This document shows positions 23,736 through 35,529 of a DNA stretch of 64,000 bases, piece after piece. The translations under genes were made by a program, and so were the position numbers. The stretch comes from Kuschelorhynchus macadamiae (Eukaryota > Arthropoda > Insecta > Coleoptera > Curculionidae): assembly GCA_030620095.1 (NCBI GenBank), contig JAUTXW010002166.1:253001-317000 (forward strand), written 5' to 3'. The notes under the pieces are model-generated. The model saw only the letters and a program-made list of their open reading frames with translations. It was not told the DNA's origin and searched no databases. Numbering within the stretch: the first letter of the stretch is position 1; each line of letters begins with the position of its first letter.

Positions 23736-23823
23736 ATTCCTTCCAAAACCAACTTTTTGATATCTTTGATTTCTTTTTTATCATTCAATAATTTGAGTGC
23801 ATCGTCATATTGGGGCTTCTTCC
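23736..23823 (-). CDS. ASCC2: ASCC2 exon E
   Basis: The exon is 88 bp, with acceptor TTTTTAG and donor GTAAGT (23735 downward). It encodes KKPQYDDALKLLNDKKEIKD and a few further residues. Its two first bases complete a Gly codon with exon D. Its last two (AT) join the first base of exon F to give Ile, so both junction phases fit. The residues lie in the linker after the CUE domain, where animal ASCC2 proteins carry a charged, weakly conserved stretch with an LLNDK-like element. Confidence 0.88.
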
Positions 23824-23972
23824 CTAAAAATATATAAAACTCTTTATACACCTATATTATAGTATTTTAATCTATAATATTATATTAATTAGTCAAATCA
23901 GTCTAAACTGAATTTTAAGTGAATTTATGTTTCCTTAATATGCAGAAAACTTTTTCCATTCTAAAATTTTAC

Positions 23973-24134
23973 CTCTGTATGCCAACACTGGTTTTTCTGG
24001 TTCCGGTTCGGGAGGTATTCTAATGCTATCAAAGGGAATTTCTGACAAATGTGGAGGTAGATTATTTTCTAATATTGCATTAATCACATCGGTCGTTTTA
24101 TAACTGTATGATTCAAGGCACTGTAGTACAAAAC
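23973..24134 (-). CDS. ASCC2: ASCC2 exon D (CUE domain, second part)
   Basis: The exon is 162 bp; acceptor TTTTAG precedes 24134 and donor GTAAAA starts at 23972. It encodes 53 residues starting FVLQCLESYSYKTTDVINAI and continuing LENNLPPHL, then a proline- and glutamate-rich linker. With the end of exon C (LDMFPDLGDG) it forms the CUE domain. In ASCC2 this domain binds Lys63-linked ubiquitin and helps recruit the ASCC3 helicase complex to damaged DNA and to collided ribosomes. The exon C/D junction reconstitutes a Gly codon exactly. Identification is strong because the order of conserved residues and the spacing match the family. Confidence 0.93.
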
Positions 24135-24224
24135 CTAAAATTAAAATATGTATATACTTAAACTGACAAAGAAATCACTTAAGGAACGACGTGACATGAC
24201 TTTAAATTTTGAAGAAAAATTAGA

Positions 24225-24560
24225 TATAGGGATAAACTGGTACGAATTCAACATGGCGTAACAAAATGGCGGTGTGTGTTAATATAAAAGCTACTTATTG
24301 AATATATTTAAATTATGCACAAAAATAAAGTGGCGTAGGTAGAAACTGGTAAAATATTGGTAGGAATCCAATATTATCTAACAAAATGGCGAATACAAAT
24401 GTTTTAAAAGATATCTATGTGTTACTCAATGACTATGTACTGAACTAAATTGGGTCACACTTCACTATTCCTAATAAAAAAAAAGATTCATAACGAGGGA
24501 GGTTCCGGGTAAAGGAAATTTACCAATTTTTCATACGAGACGCGCACGTTCTGTTTAAAA
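24225..24560 (-). repeat. Satellite-like dispersed repeat, locus 2
   Basis: Two diverged monomers about 120 bp apart contain ACAAAATGGCG and ACTGGTAAAATATTGG. An end module reading CGAGGGAGGTTCCGGGTAAAG near 24495 follows; its reverse is seen at about 29760, 30800 and 59990. Confidence 0.6.
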
Positions 24561-25270
24561 AATGAGCCACTTGGAGGCAAAGGGCAAAACTGTTACAGCA
24601 TATAATATCTTGGTAAGTTTTTAAAGTTTTTAATGTTTTTTTTTTCACCTAATAACATTTTTTCTGAAATAGCAATTTTTTTCCACCTTTAGTTACGAAA
24701 CATATACACGATCTTTAAACTACAGTTTCTAGTTAAAATTGAACTAAATATTTTTAGATGAAAAATACATGAACCTACGGGGTAGTCTGTTATAAAATGC
24801 AACTTTAATCAATACTTTAAACTCAATAAAATTTTTCCATAGTAGTTATTAATTAAAACATGTTTAATGTATTAAGAATTACTAAAATTATAGGTACTTC
24901 AGAAAATGTAAACAGACAATTTACTTAAAAAAAATATTCAAAGTGTTTAAAATTGGGTGTGTACATAAATATTGATAGTTAATACCAACGACATGGAAAT
25001 AATATAGACCCAGGTGTTTACATTTTGGAGGAATCCAACATTAACCCTGGTTTGCCAAACCGTTACTGTGGCCAGATTATAACGGATATCATCCTTTATA
25101 CTATTATCTAAATAAACAAGGAATTCCAGAAATTCTCAGTATAAATTTCCATATAGAATATTTTAAAACGGATAAATAAATAGCTTATTATAAATAATTC
25201 AAACCGAATCTGTTTTCAATGTAATTTAAATATTCTGTAATTATTATTCCTTATATCAAGAAATAAAGCC
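24561..25270. other. ASCC2 19-kb intron, nothing recognised
   Basis: AT-rich, no exon or repeat boundary identified. Confidence 0.35.
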
Positions 25271-25491
25271 CAGAATAATCGGCAACGTCGGAATTCTACC
25301 TTTTTCGAGTATACTACAGATTTCTTTCCGGATCATTCGGAAAACGCCGAAGACGGTCGTAGTTATTCATGATTTCGACCTATTTGACGCGCGGCGTTGT
25401 AATTGTTCTAGTTGGTGAAATAAGTGTTTTTCAGAAATCCAAGGGTTTTGTGTGTCTATTTTCAAGAATCTGTTTAAAAAACTTTAAGAAA

Positions 25492-25556
25492 ATGGTGCGA
25501 ACTTGCTTTATTTGCAGAAAAAGAAACGATTTAAACCCAGAAGTTTGTTTTCGAAG
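25492..25556 (+). CDS. Possible first coding exon of a THAP zinc-finger protein
   Basis: ATG at 25492 opens a 65-nt coding stretch, MVRTCFICRKRNDLNPEVCF plus Arg and two bases of the next codon. A strong donor GTAAGT follows at 25557. The N-terminal Cys-X2-Cys followed by a segment ending in FRR is the usual start of a THAP domain, which continues with a Cys-X2-His pair on the next exon. The upstream 200 bp are less AT-rich and contain CGG-rich words, as a promoter might. The remaining exons were not found in the window. It lies antisense in the ASCC2 intron, and could be a host gene or a P-element-related transposase exon. Confidence 0.5.
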
Positions 25557-25569
25557 GTAAGTAAGATAT

Positions 25570-26915
25570 GTCATACCAGTGCTGTAGTTGAAGGGTCAAA
25601 TCACCGTCTAATTGCGTTCTTATATTTGCAAATGAAGTATTGTTTTTGTATTGCACATTTCCGTTGGGCTTAAATTAATTTTTTATAATTTCAACTTATC
25701 TATAAAGTCGAAGACACTGATGATAAACGGCGTACAGCGTTTTGCTAATTTATATATTTGTGAAAAGTCTCAAATATTCCTCTAAAATTTATCAAATCAC
25801 CTTTTTTGAGGGGTTAATAAACAACATAAATATACTATTTGGTAAAGCATAGGTACTAAATTTTAATTGAGTAAGCTGTAAGACCCACTATTTTATGTTG
25901 TCATTAATTACTCCAGGATGGTTTGCATTTTTTATGAAATTTTCAAGGAATATTTAGGGTAGTGTCGGAGTTCTCATATAGCAAGCATATACAAAAAATG
26001 AAAATAGCGCAATAGTGTTACTTTACAATTTTTCATTTACCATAGATTTCTTTAATGAATTTGAAATGCTTTAATTTATTGCCTAAAAATTTGGTTTTTA
26101 AAAATAAGTAATCAAAAAAGTAAATAAATACCATCCTGAGGAACATTATCCCAACTAGGGAGAATCTGCTTTTATCAGGTGATTTCGGTAATATAAATAA
26201 TAATATAATATATTATAATGAATGTTAAAAATATTAAACATCTTGGCACAAAATATTTATATTGTCAATAAGTGAAATGTATAGCTGGGAAGATGGATGG
26301 TGGGGAAAAAAGGGGATAAATTGGGGGATAAGTACTGTAAAGATATTGTTTTTCATAATATTGTTTTTGTGGTTTTTAGGGACACGAAGTTCAATTTTGC
26401 ATTCATATTAATATTGGGCCATGTTTATTGCTGATTTTCTGTAAATATGAATAGATCCAAAACATGTAAAGGTGGTGCATTTTTATATAATATTACTTGC
26501 CGCGAGCCTGGCAAACTTTTAAAAGTAGTGGATCGAAATTTTTACCTAACTTCGCGTAAATAGAACAAAATGTGTTGGAAAAAGGGTGAAATCAAAATGT
26601 TTTGAAAAACAAACCCGATTTCAAAAAATAGGTTGCATTAAAAAGTGATAAATTATATTTTATTACATATTTCCTCTGAAGTCGATGATAAGCTGATAAA
26701 GAAAGGTATTAAATAAGCATTATACTCTTGGTATAGACATCAAAACACAAAGTGGGTCCATGTAACAAAATTTAGTTTTATCTTCATCTTTAGTAACAAT
26801 AGTAATGAGAACTCACCCTTTTATTGGTTGTATTTTATTATGGAAATGCTTGTTCTTTAATGACTAAGCTTATTGCTAATAATAAATATTGCCACATGAA
26901 CCATTACATAAATAT
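25570..26915. other. Intronic DNA, nothing recognised
   Basis: No second THAP exon (a Cys-X2-His with an AVPTIF-like element) was found by eye on the plus strand. AT-rich. Confidence 0.3.
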
Positions 26916-26923
26916 GTCTTTTG

Positions 26924-27972
26924 CAGGCACGTAGCCAGGATTTCAGTTCTAGGGGGATCCAACCCTGTCAAAACCAATTCAATGACGAAAGAATGTTTAA
27001 GAAGAATGCTTTTTTTTTCACTTGTTGCTAGTCCCCCCTGCAAGTGCAACAAAATATAAAAAAAAGTTGCAAAAAACTAGTAATTTGCCAATATCTATTA
27101 AAACATTGCAGGTACAGCAATTATGAAAATGTAAAAAATTATAGGTATATCTTGAGCAAATAGGACGTTGGCGACTTTTGCTTAATATTTTTAGCTTTTA
27201 TATATTTAATAGTATTTTAATAAATAAGTGCGTAGTCACTTTGTTAATATCCAGGTTAATGTGGTGCTATCTTCCATAGAGGGTCTGGAACCATATTGTT
27301 ACATTAAAAATCTGGATTTCTTTAATCATAAATGTATCCATCTTTCTTTTTAGTACTTTCTCGAAATTCTAAAACTACTTTTAATGAGCGTTTGCTTAAA
27401 AGTTTTTCTTTTTTTGAGAATTCTAAATTATTCCTCACTGTCAAAATCGAATATTTTCTTGAGGTAATTTTTTTCAATCCCCAAAGGTAAATTCAATAAT
27501 TTTCGAAGAGAAATTTTCAGCAGCTACCATATATTCTAAGTTTAATAATAATAATTTTTGTTGGAATTATCATAAATTTGGTCTCGGCACGCATTCGCAA
27601 TTTTTCTTATGACAGGAGATTTTTGTGGAAGAAAAATGAAATTTATTTTCCTATCGATTTATGTTAGAAACTGTCGTACTTACGAAAAAATCATTAGGTG
27701 CGTCTTTGTTTAGTTGTTTACATACTTGGGCTTGTTAAAAAAACCCGTCAAAAAGTTAGAATTTCAAAAAATAGCCTGCTCCCTAATTTTCCTGAGGTTC
27801 GAGTTAAAAAATAGCTGTAGTAAGCAGAGCCAATACTGAACTGCTAATCAGCAGTTATTGGAATTCTACTTTCGTAGGTTAAATTATGTAAAATGTATGT
27901 AAAAAAATATTTTTAGGGTATCGCGCGGAGCGTGGGGGGGGTTCGGACCCCCCCCCCTAGACTACGTGCCTG
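26924..27972. mobile_element. hAT-type non-autonomous element
   Basis: The terminal inverted repeat CAGGCACGTAG (26924-26934) matches CTACGTGCCTG (27962-27972). The flanks are the perfect 8-bp target duplication GTCTTTTG (26916-26923 and 27973-27980), the hAT signature. It is 1049 bp long with no transposase. Near its right end a G-run and C-run (about 27934-27957) can pair around a TCGG loop. Confidence 0.85.
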
Positions 27973-28038
27973 GTCTTTTGTCATAGATAATTATTGATAC
28001 AATTATATTAAATTAGCTTCTTGCTAACCTAAAGTTTT

Positions 28039-28060
28039 ATATATATATATATATATATAT
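28039..28060. repeat. Short (TA)n run
   Basis: Eleven TA units in AT-rich intron DNA. Confidence 0.85.
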
Positions 28061-29749
28061 AAAGCTATATAAAATTTCCTCTAAATTTCCGATTCTGAAA
28101 ATTGTCACTGAATCATTAAATATGTAATAGACGAGTTTAATTATTATATAAATAATGAAATATTAAATTAATATACTGCTACTTTTGTTTTGTCGATAAT
28201 AATAGTTGTTTGTTATTATATCAAACCGTTTATAAATAAATTATACCAAACTTTTAAACTTTGTTTTATTTTTATAAACCACGTGTCCGGGTGAAAATTT
28301 ATAAAGTGCACTTTCAATCTTGTTATTTAAATTTTTATAAAAAAAAAATTAAGTTTCAAATATAGTGTAAAATATTATACAGGGTGCTTCAGAATCACCA
28401 AAAAGTTTCGATGATTTTATTTTTAAACATCTTGCATTTTAATGCATTTATTTACTTTTTCTATTATTGATTTCTTGATAAAAGTTGGTGGTTCAAAAAA
28501 AATATTTTTGATAGTAATAAACTTTAGATCAGGATGTTCAAAAAAGTGGATTTCACTAACAATTTCAAAAAAATAAAATTTTTCTGACGGTAGTTTTAAG
28601 GGCCATAAAAAATCGTAAATATAAACTGAGCCAAATTTTTTTTATATTGTGGTTATGGAGATATTTAAGGTCAAACAGCAAAAAAACATATTTCATTTAA
28701 ATCTTTCCTTAGCTATTACTAATATGACATAACTAATACTAAACCTTTATTTACGATTTTTTACGGCCGCGACAATCACAAAAATTTTAATTTTTCAAAT
28801 ACACTTTTTCGTATTTTTTGAATGCTTTGTATATTTGATTTAAAGTTGAATATTGTGAAAACTATTTTTTCGACAAACACACAAGTTTTATCAAGAAGAA
28901 AGTTTTTCGAGAAATTGATAATACAAAAGTTTCCCATTTAGTGCAGACTTTTCCACGACATAATATCTAAATTAATTGTTTTCAAGTTGTTATTAAAACT
29001 CTCACTTTTGCAAAGTGAAGTCGTTCGTGTTTATCTTAGAACAAAAAACCGTCGTATCCACCATAATAATATTTGGGCTCAAAAAATATTGCAAATAATA
29101 CATTATCTCAAAAATAGCTACACCACTGGTAAGCCTCGCGAAGATATCTGACAGCGTTGCAATTTTCACCGCAAACTATTTTTAATGCGATCAGTCCGTC
29201 TTTTTTCCACTCATATACAACAACAAATTGATGTTTGATTCTATTTATTTCATTTTTATGAATGAAATCCGGGGTCTATTTCTTTTTGACGTCATTGGTT
29301 AATACTATAAAGTTGCACAAAAAAGATACTTATACATTAACCATATTATCGAATTTTCACACTTTGTGAAAATTTAATAGTCTTCAAAATGCTAAAGAAA
29401 AAAAACTTGTTGCTCAAGCTAAATTTTAAGATACCTTGGTTTTCTTTTGAAACATCAGATATTAAAAAGAGGTTTTATAATAATTTCAGAAATCATTAAC
29501 ATTATAATAAAAATCAGCTAATTTTGTATGGGTTGGGTTAAAAAGTTTTCTAATTACTAAGTGAAAATGTATATTTTTCTTTTTTTAAAAATTAAAACAT
29601 TTCCAAGGTATTAAAATAAACTTTAAATTAAAACTGTAGCACATATCTTGAAAACTGTGTTTTAACACAGAAGTGTAATAAATCATGAAAATGTGGTCGA
29701 AAAAATGTAGTGTCCCTTCCTATTTTTGATATGTTAATGTAATGAAAAA
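28061..29749. other. Intronic DNA with a diverged inverted repeat
   Basis: No gene. CATAAAAAATCGTAAAT (about 28605) is echoed in reverse by TTTACGATTTTTTACGG (about 28750), probably an old MITE. The phrase ACAGGGTGCTTCAGAATCACC near 28380 looks like the end of a dispersed repeat. Confidence 0.35.
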
Positions 29750-30840
29750 ATCGGTAATTTTTTTTCCAAAATTTCCCTTGTTATGAATCTTTCCCTTATT
29801 AGGAATAGTGAAATGTGACCCAATTTAGTTCCACACATAGTCATTTATTATAACTTATATACTGTCTCTTCAACATTTTTATTGGGCGCCATTTTGTTCC
29901 ACCATATTGGACTCGTAGTGCCACACTTGATTTTTACGTATAATTTAAAATAAACTGAATAATTAATTTCTACACTTTCATTTTGTTCAGTCATGTTGAA
30001 TTCGTACCAGTTTATCCCCTATATCACATTTAATTTTTGTTTCAATATTTAAAGTCAATTGAATAAGAAGTTATTTTTACGTTGATTTTTTTAAACATTT
30101 TATTTGGCTGCCATTTTGTTCCACCATCTTAAATTCGCACCAAAATTTTACCAGTTTATCTCTATATCACATTTAATGCTTTAAATCAACCTAATAGGTA
30201 CTTTTTCGAGGCTGATTTTTTTAAAATATTTTATTAAGCCGCCATTTTGTTTTGCCATCTTGGATTCGTACCAAAATGTTACCAGTTTAAAGCCCATCCA
30301 AGTTCAAGATCGAGTGCATGTAAAAAAAGTGGCTGTCCGAGCAATACCCCTTTAAATAAAGGTAACCGATTATAACAGAAGTGTTTAGCAAACTTTGAAA
30401 GCTGTATAGTACTCACAATAACTTTTGTTTACATGCACTCCGTCTTAAACTTGGACAGACTTTACTATGTAACATTTAATTTTGTGTAAAATTTGAGGTA
30501 AATTGGATAATTAGTTTTTAACAATAATATTTTTAACACTTCACTAGACCGCCATTTTGTTCCGCCGTATTTGATTTTTATCAAAATGTTACCAGACCAT
30601 CCCTATATGACCCTTAATTGTTGAGCAAAATATGAAGTCAATCGGGTAAGTTGTTTTTTCGCTATGTGGCTAAGTAACAGATCTGCAAAAAACTGGGAGG
30701 GTGATTTTGTACGGCTCCAATATTTCCCTTTCAATAAAATAATAGTAATCTAATAATAAAAAGACAATTGGATTTACTGTTTTCAAAAAAAAAATCGGTA
30801 AATTAGCTTTACCCGGAACATCCCTCGTAATCAATACTTC
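29750..30840 (+). repeat. Satellite-like dispersed repeat, locus 3 (largest)
   Basis: At least five monomers with GCCATTTTGTT followed by CATNTTGGATTCGTACC and ACCAGTTTATC. CATTTTGTT cores are at about 29889, 29979, 30111, 30242 and 30550, so the basic spacing is about 131 bp. End modules are AATCGGTAA...CCCTTGTTATGAATC at the left and CGGTAAATTAGCTTTACCCG at about 30793. One interior stretch (about 30300-30460) is unrelated. Confidence 0.7.
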
Positions 30841-31049
30841 CATTTATTAAAGGAATGAAATATAACAAACTGTATATGTACATACTCTACATATTGATGA
30901 ATAACTGTGAACTAAACAGCGTCATGCTTTATTTTCCTTTACAAAAGAAATAATTTATAACAAAGGAAGTTCCCGATAAAGCTAATTTACCTATTTTTTA
31001 TATATTTAATTTACTGTTCTATTATTATTACATTTAGTAATAATAATAC

Positions 31050-32640
31050 GTTTATTGTTACACCAAGATTATAATTCATACATTAAATTATATTAATACA
31101 ATATTTTAAGAGTAGGTGATACAATAGGCTTTGCAAATGCAGACATCCAGTCCGAAGACCTGTTTATTTGTTTATACAAATTTGTACTTATAATATAAAT
31201 AATATAAATAACCGAAATATAGTAAGATGCATAAACTAATATTTCTCTTACAAAAATTAAAACAAAAAAAAAGATGGTTAAGGAGTTTTAGGAAAAAGGA
31301 CTGGGAGGTAGTGAAGGGACGGGACTAGGGAGGACGAAGAGCAAATATCCCAAGTCAAGACTGCTGCTTCAAGCTGAGCAATAGTTTTTTGACTCGTGTA
31401 ATCAATTTAACCTAAAATATCAAAAAAACTAGGTATGTAACACAAGCAAGATCTTAAGAAAAATCCTTTTCTATGTTGCCACACTATAAGAGTTTCTCTT
31501 CTACGCAAATTTAGGTTATGAATGTCGGGTTTAAATGTTATTTTTTGGTACAGGTAGGATGGTTGGTTATACTTAATAATCTTGAATCCAAAGTAACAAA
31601 TATGCAATCTGAATCGATTGAACACATTGAGCCAACTTTACTGAGCAAGATATGGAGTTGTATGGTTCCTCCTCCTAGTACTATAAATCAGTCTTAAACA
31701 TGAATTTTGTACTTTTTGAAGACGGTATCAAACATCAAGACAAAGATAGTATACCGTAATGCAATGATTCAACTGAGATAACACAAGCGCATCAGAGAGC
31801 AGTTTCCGCGTTCCTAGATAGAATTGAATATCGTCTGCATAGAAATGAAAATTGTAATATATAAGAGATTTAGAAAAATTGAAGGTATATGTTGCATATA
31901 AGAGGGGACCCTGTGGCACACCCATAGTGACACTCAGAGGCGATGAATGTGACTGATTGTAAACAACTTGCTGCACCCGATCAGAGAGGGAAGATTTAAC
32001 AAAAATTCGTGCGTTATCGCTGAAACCTACATAATGAAGAATTGTATATAAGAGATATAAAATGATTCAGCATATCAAATGCTTTACTAAAATCAAAAGT
32101 TGCCAGAACACTTACTTTATCATTATTATATTCTCTAATAACAACGTCGTCAATTACATGGGCAATGGTCGGTCTCACAACTATAATTAGGTCTAAAATC
32201 AGACTCCTGCAAAGGTAACACATTATATAGATTTAAAAAAAGCAGGTAGCTGTCCGTAATCACTGAGATTATTCGTCTTGGGTAATGAAATTAGGTGCGC
32301 ATGCTTCCATATATGCGGAAAGCAGGAGTGGAGAATACATTCGTTTATGTGTGTGAGAAACGGAATAACAAAGGGACAGCAGAGCTAGATCATGGTTATA
32401 ATAAGTGTATCGGCACCCATTGCAGCTGATTTTATTTTTTTTATAATTTCATATATCCAATGTTGGCTTGCTAAGCTAAATGTGAAAGATTCACTAACAT
32501 TATCCAAAATATGAGTCTCATAAAATTCGAAAAGTTCCTGTTTGGGATAAAACTTAGCCTATAGAGAATTAATGAAATAATTATTAAGATGATCAGGATT
32601 ACTTAAATTACGAGTTCTTTCTCTAATTATTCCTTATAAA
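31050..32640 (-). pseudogene. CR1-like LINE, reverse transcriptase and 3' part (minus strand)
   Basis: Reading right to left with frameshifts: NPDHLNNYFINSL and SAAMGADTLIITMI (pre-RT and N-terminal RT), LPKTNNLSDYGQL, VLATFDFSKAFDMLNH (motif A), then VTMGVPQGPLLYATYTFN. FYADDIQFYL follows (catalytic YADD), then PSYLYQKITFKPDIHNLNLR and RRRETLIV of the C-terminal domain near 31500. The 3' end runs into ATT/AAT-rich sequence near 31030-31060. The copy has many disruptions but is unusually complete. A hAT element interrupts it at 32662. Confidence 0.75.
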
Positions 32641-32669
32641 AACAGTTTTGAAATGTTTGATTTAAATAA

Positions 32670-33732
32670 CAGTGGCGGCTTGTAATAAGGGGCCGAAGGG
32701 CCGTGGCACTACCACCAAATATGCCGACCACTGAAAATATTATTTTTTTTAAATAGTTTTAATTTCAATAATTTTCGGATCAAATGACTAAACAATAATG
32801 CATAAATTATTTCTTATTATGTAGTTTGGTCCCGGCGAAAAAACACGCGTCGTACCTATTATTCTTAGAACAACCGTGGTCGGTCCGACTGTCCGGCCGG
32901 TAAACGGCCCTGCTGGATATATTGGAAAAGATTACGCGAGGCCACGTGTAAAAATTCATATAAACGGGGCCGCCTGATTGAGCGGCTCGGTTTTGCATAT
33001 TTTATTTTAGTGAGATGTTGGCGTTTCGCGTAATTGCATCGCGGCGGGTAGGTACACATAAGTTGAACATTTTGCGAGTTTTTTAAAGTTTAGTTAATTT
33101 AATTAAATACCTAGGTACCTATTGTTTTCAATTCGTTCGAGGCAAAATGAATAAAATAAACAGTCTATTAGTGAAACCTTTTTCTACGCGATCGCTCGAG
33201 GAAAAAATTCAAATCAAGGAGCTTGGGAAACCTCTCCCCAATTTAGATCTAACCAAAACGCAGAACACCTCCACGCAGAGCGAGGACTAGATTTCCAATA
33301 CCGCAGTTCAGTGTAAAGTATTCTTCCTTTTACTGTATATAGTTTTGGAGTGTATTACTTATTCATTACGACTAATTATTCTGGTAAGTTTTTATCGAGG
33401 TTTTTATGTTGTTTATTACTTTGTAAAAATGGTATACATGCACACGTTATCGCATAAGTAGAAATACCTAAAAAAATTCACCCCAACACAAGAATAGAAG
33501 AATCGATTTGATTTACAAACACATATATAACTAGACATAAAAGGCGAATAAATTATCTCAAGGAACTCAAGATTATTATTAAACTTTTTATAATGTTTAA
33601 TTTTTTAGTAATTTAGCAAGTACTATAAATGGTATATAATGGATGTAACTAGTATTTTTTTCTATTAAAAAAAAAACAAAAAGGTAAAAAATTAGACATT
33701 TTGGGCGCAGCAAATCCGACGGGCCGCCACAG
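32670..33732 (+). mobile_element. hAT element inserted in the CR1-like LINE
   Basis: Ends CAGTGGCGGC (32670) and GCCGCCACAG (to 33732) are inverted, one mismatch apart. They are flanked by the perfect 8-bp target duplication TTAAATAA (32662-32669 and 33733-33740). The element is 1063 bp with a GC-rich left half. It carries the start of a transposase-like gene at 33147 but no catalytic domain, so it is a deletion derivative. Confidence 0.85.
33147..33290 (+). pseudogene. N-terminal stub of a ZMYM1-like hAT transposase
   Basis: ATG at 33147 opens 47 codons to TAG. It begins MNKINSLLVKPFSTRSLEEK and continues with a KELGKPLPNLDL segment. That is the characteristic beginning of zinc finger MYM-type protein 1-like hAT proteins in insects, normally followed by a TTF-type zinc finger and the RNase H-like catalytic domain. 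All of that is missing here. Whether the TAG or an internal deletion came first cannot be told. The function is lost. Confidence 0.55.
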
Positions 33733-33740
33733 TTAAATAA

Positions 33741-34272
33741 ACTTTTTTTTTCAGCTCATATTGCCACTGTTGTATATTTTCGTAATTGTGTATATGGTCA
33801 TAATGTGCAGGATTTTTAATTTGTTTAATTTTTTTAACGCTTTATCCCTTAATTTTTGCATAAGTTTTATCTTTTTCGTAATCTATGGGGCGTATTTTTA
33901 ATTTTTATGTTTCCTAAATTGCTTACAGGGAGCATACTTATTAAACATATTCAAAATTATGCAATTAAAATAATTCAGTCAATACCAGTTATATCATACT
34001 ATGCCAATCCTGAAGCCCTAAATCATTTTGATTTTTTTCTAGATTTATATTTTTTAGCGATCTATAGAAAATGTACTCAGGGGAATCTTTTATTTCCTCC
34101 ACTCCAAGTTTTATATAAGTTAAAAAACGATCCGCAACATGAACATCAACTACACCCGAATCTAAAATACACTTTTGGAAAAATTAAATCTAGACGAGAA
34201 ACTGAATACGCTGATATACGAGTGGGATCTTTAATTTATCTGGGTCATATTAAAAGTACAAAAAAAAACTGA
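33741..34272 (+). pseudogene. Possible LINE C-terminal fragment (plus strand)
   Basis: A frame at 33916-34272 reads LIKHIQNYAIKIIQSIPVIS and ends with KIKSRRETEYADIRVGSLIY. The first part resembles the post-RT region of LINEs (a QNxAIKII-type helix); the rest is not recognised. It abuts the minus-strand LINE endonuclease fragment at 34270. Confidence 0.3.
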
Positions 34273-34600
34273 TTCTAATTGCAAGGTACTGGTTGAACCT
34301 TCGTCAAGCATATTTATATTGAAATCACCCACGCAAAAAATTTTATTGTATTCGGAATATAAATTTAGCAACATGTCTTCAAGATAGTTAAGAAATTGGC
34401 TAACATTGGAACTAGAAGGTCTATATATGTTGCCAATAATAAATATTTCACGATTCAACTCAATTTTTTCAAAGAAGCATTCAATAAAATGGGTACACTC
34501 AGATACAAGCACAGTACATTCAATATTGCGTTTAACATAAAAACCAACACCGCCTCCGCGATTATGTTTTTGTTACATAATTTTATTTACAGTCTATAAT
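34273..34600 (-). pseudogene. LINE endonuclease (EEP) domain fragment, same strand as the CR1-like RT
   Basis: Reading right to left: HNRGGGVGFYVKRNIECTVL, then NREIFIIGNIYRPSSSNVSQ, FLNYLEDMLLNLYSEYNKIF and GDFNINMLDEGSTSTL. GGGVGFYV, IGNIYRPSSS and GDFNIN are hallmarks of the apurinic-type endonuclease of CR1/jockey LINEs. It is probably the 5' part of the LINE at 31050-32640. The two are separated by the hAT element and about 500 bp of other sequence. Confidence 0.7.
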
Positions 34601-34649
34601 AAAAAATTATGTCATTGTTTGTTTTCCTCTACAAAAAGATGGTTTCATT

Positions 34650-35110
34650 AAAAAGAAAATGCAACTTTCCCGAGTTTTTAAACATTTTATTAAGCCGATA
34701 TTTTGTTTTGCCATATAAGATTCTCACTAGAATTTTACAAGTATATGTCTGCTTCACCCTTGAATATTGTGTCAAATGTCAAATCAATCACTAACTAGCC
34801 TTTCTTCACTGATTTTTTTAACAATTCAATAGGCCGCCATTTTGTTCTGCCATAATGGCTTCTCACCAAAAATATACCAGGTAATCCTTAATATTACACT
34901 AATTTTATTGTTTGTGCACAATTTAAGATCCCTTGAATAAGTTATTTCATTAATTTTTTAACATTTTATTACGCAATCCCATAATATGACCACTGATTTC
35001 TCAGCAAAATTTAAAATCAACCGACTAAGTAGTTTTTGAGCTATGCGGCGCACAAAAAGAGCAACGGAAATGGGAAAACATGTTTTTCGATATCTTATCT
35101 AGAGACCCCA
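34650..35110 (+). repeat. Satellite-like dispersed repeat, locus 4
   Basis: Monomers with CCGATATTTTGTTTTGCC (about 34694) and CCGCCATTTTGTTCTGCC (about 34834), 140 bp apart. An end module with CAACCGACTAAGTAGTTTTTGAGC near 35020 follows. Confidence 0.6.
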
Positions 35111-35529
35111 AAATGCCAAGATCTACAAAGATGTCGAGGGGAGTTGTTTTCACGCATACAAAACTTCCTACTTACAAGGAAAATAATAAGGCTTAATATG
35201 AGTTGATTTTTTTTATTTGACGTCTACATTGCGATTGTTTCCCGCAGTTTCGAAGTGATTTCTTAGTAGATGACACTAATAAAACGCAGATTTGATAACC
35301 TGGGAACCAGAGAGTTTATAATGTGAGGTAATCTTAGCTCCTAAAATAATAATAGAGTACTCTTTTATTTCATACTCAAAAGCAATTACCTCCCCTTACA
35401 CCAGACTTTCCATATCCTTCGCCTTGCATTTTTACCTAAAATTTCAAGTTCCTCTAAAATACTAACACTTCATAGTGTTTTGTTCAATCAAATACCAGTT
35501 TAAAATAAGGAAGAGAATTGAAATGTTCA

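Noticed and set aside
27934..27957. Poly-G/poly-C hairpin as a transcription terminator
   Set aside because: It lies inside a hAT MITE, there is no U-run, and intrinsic terminators of that kind are not expected in a eukaryotic genome.
29750..30840. Regularly spaced repeats as a CRISPR array
   Set aside because: The units are 131 bp and diverged, with no short identical repeats and unique spacers; the genome is eukaryotic.
32807..33059. Two overlapping minus-strand frames in the GC-rich part of the hAT element
   Set aside because: Composition-driven frames without motifs; they lie in the untranslated or promoter half of the element.
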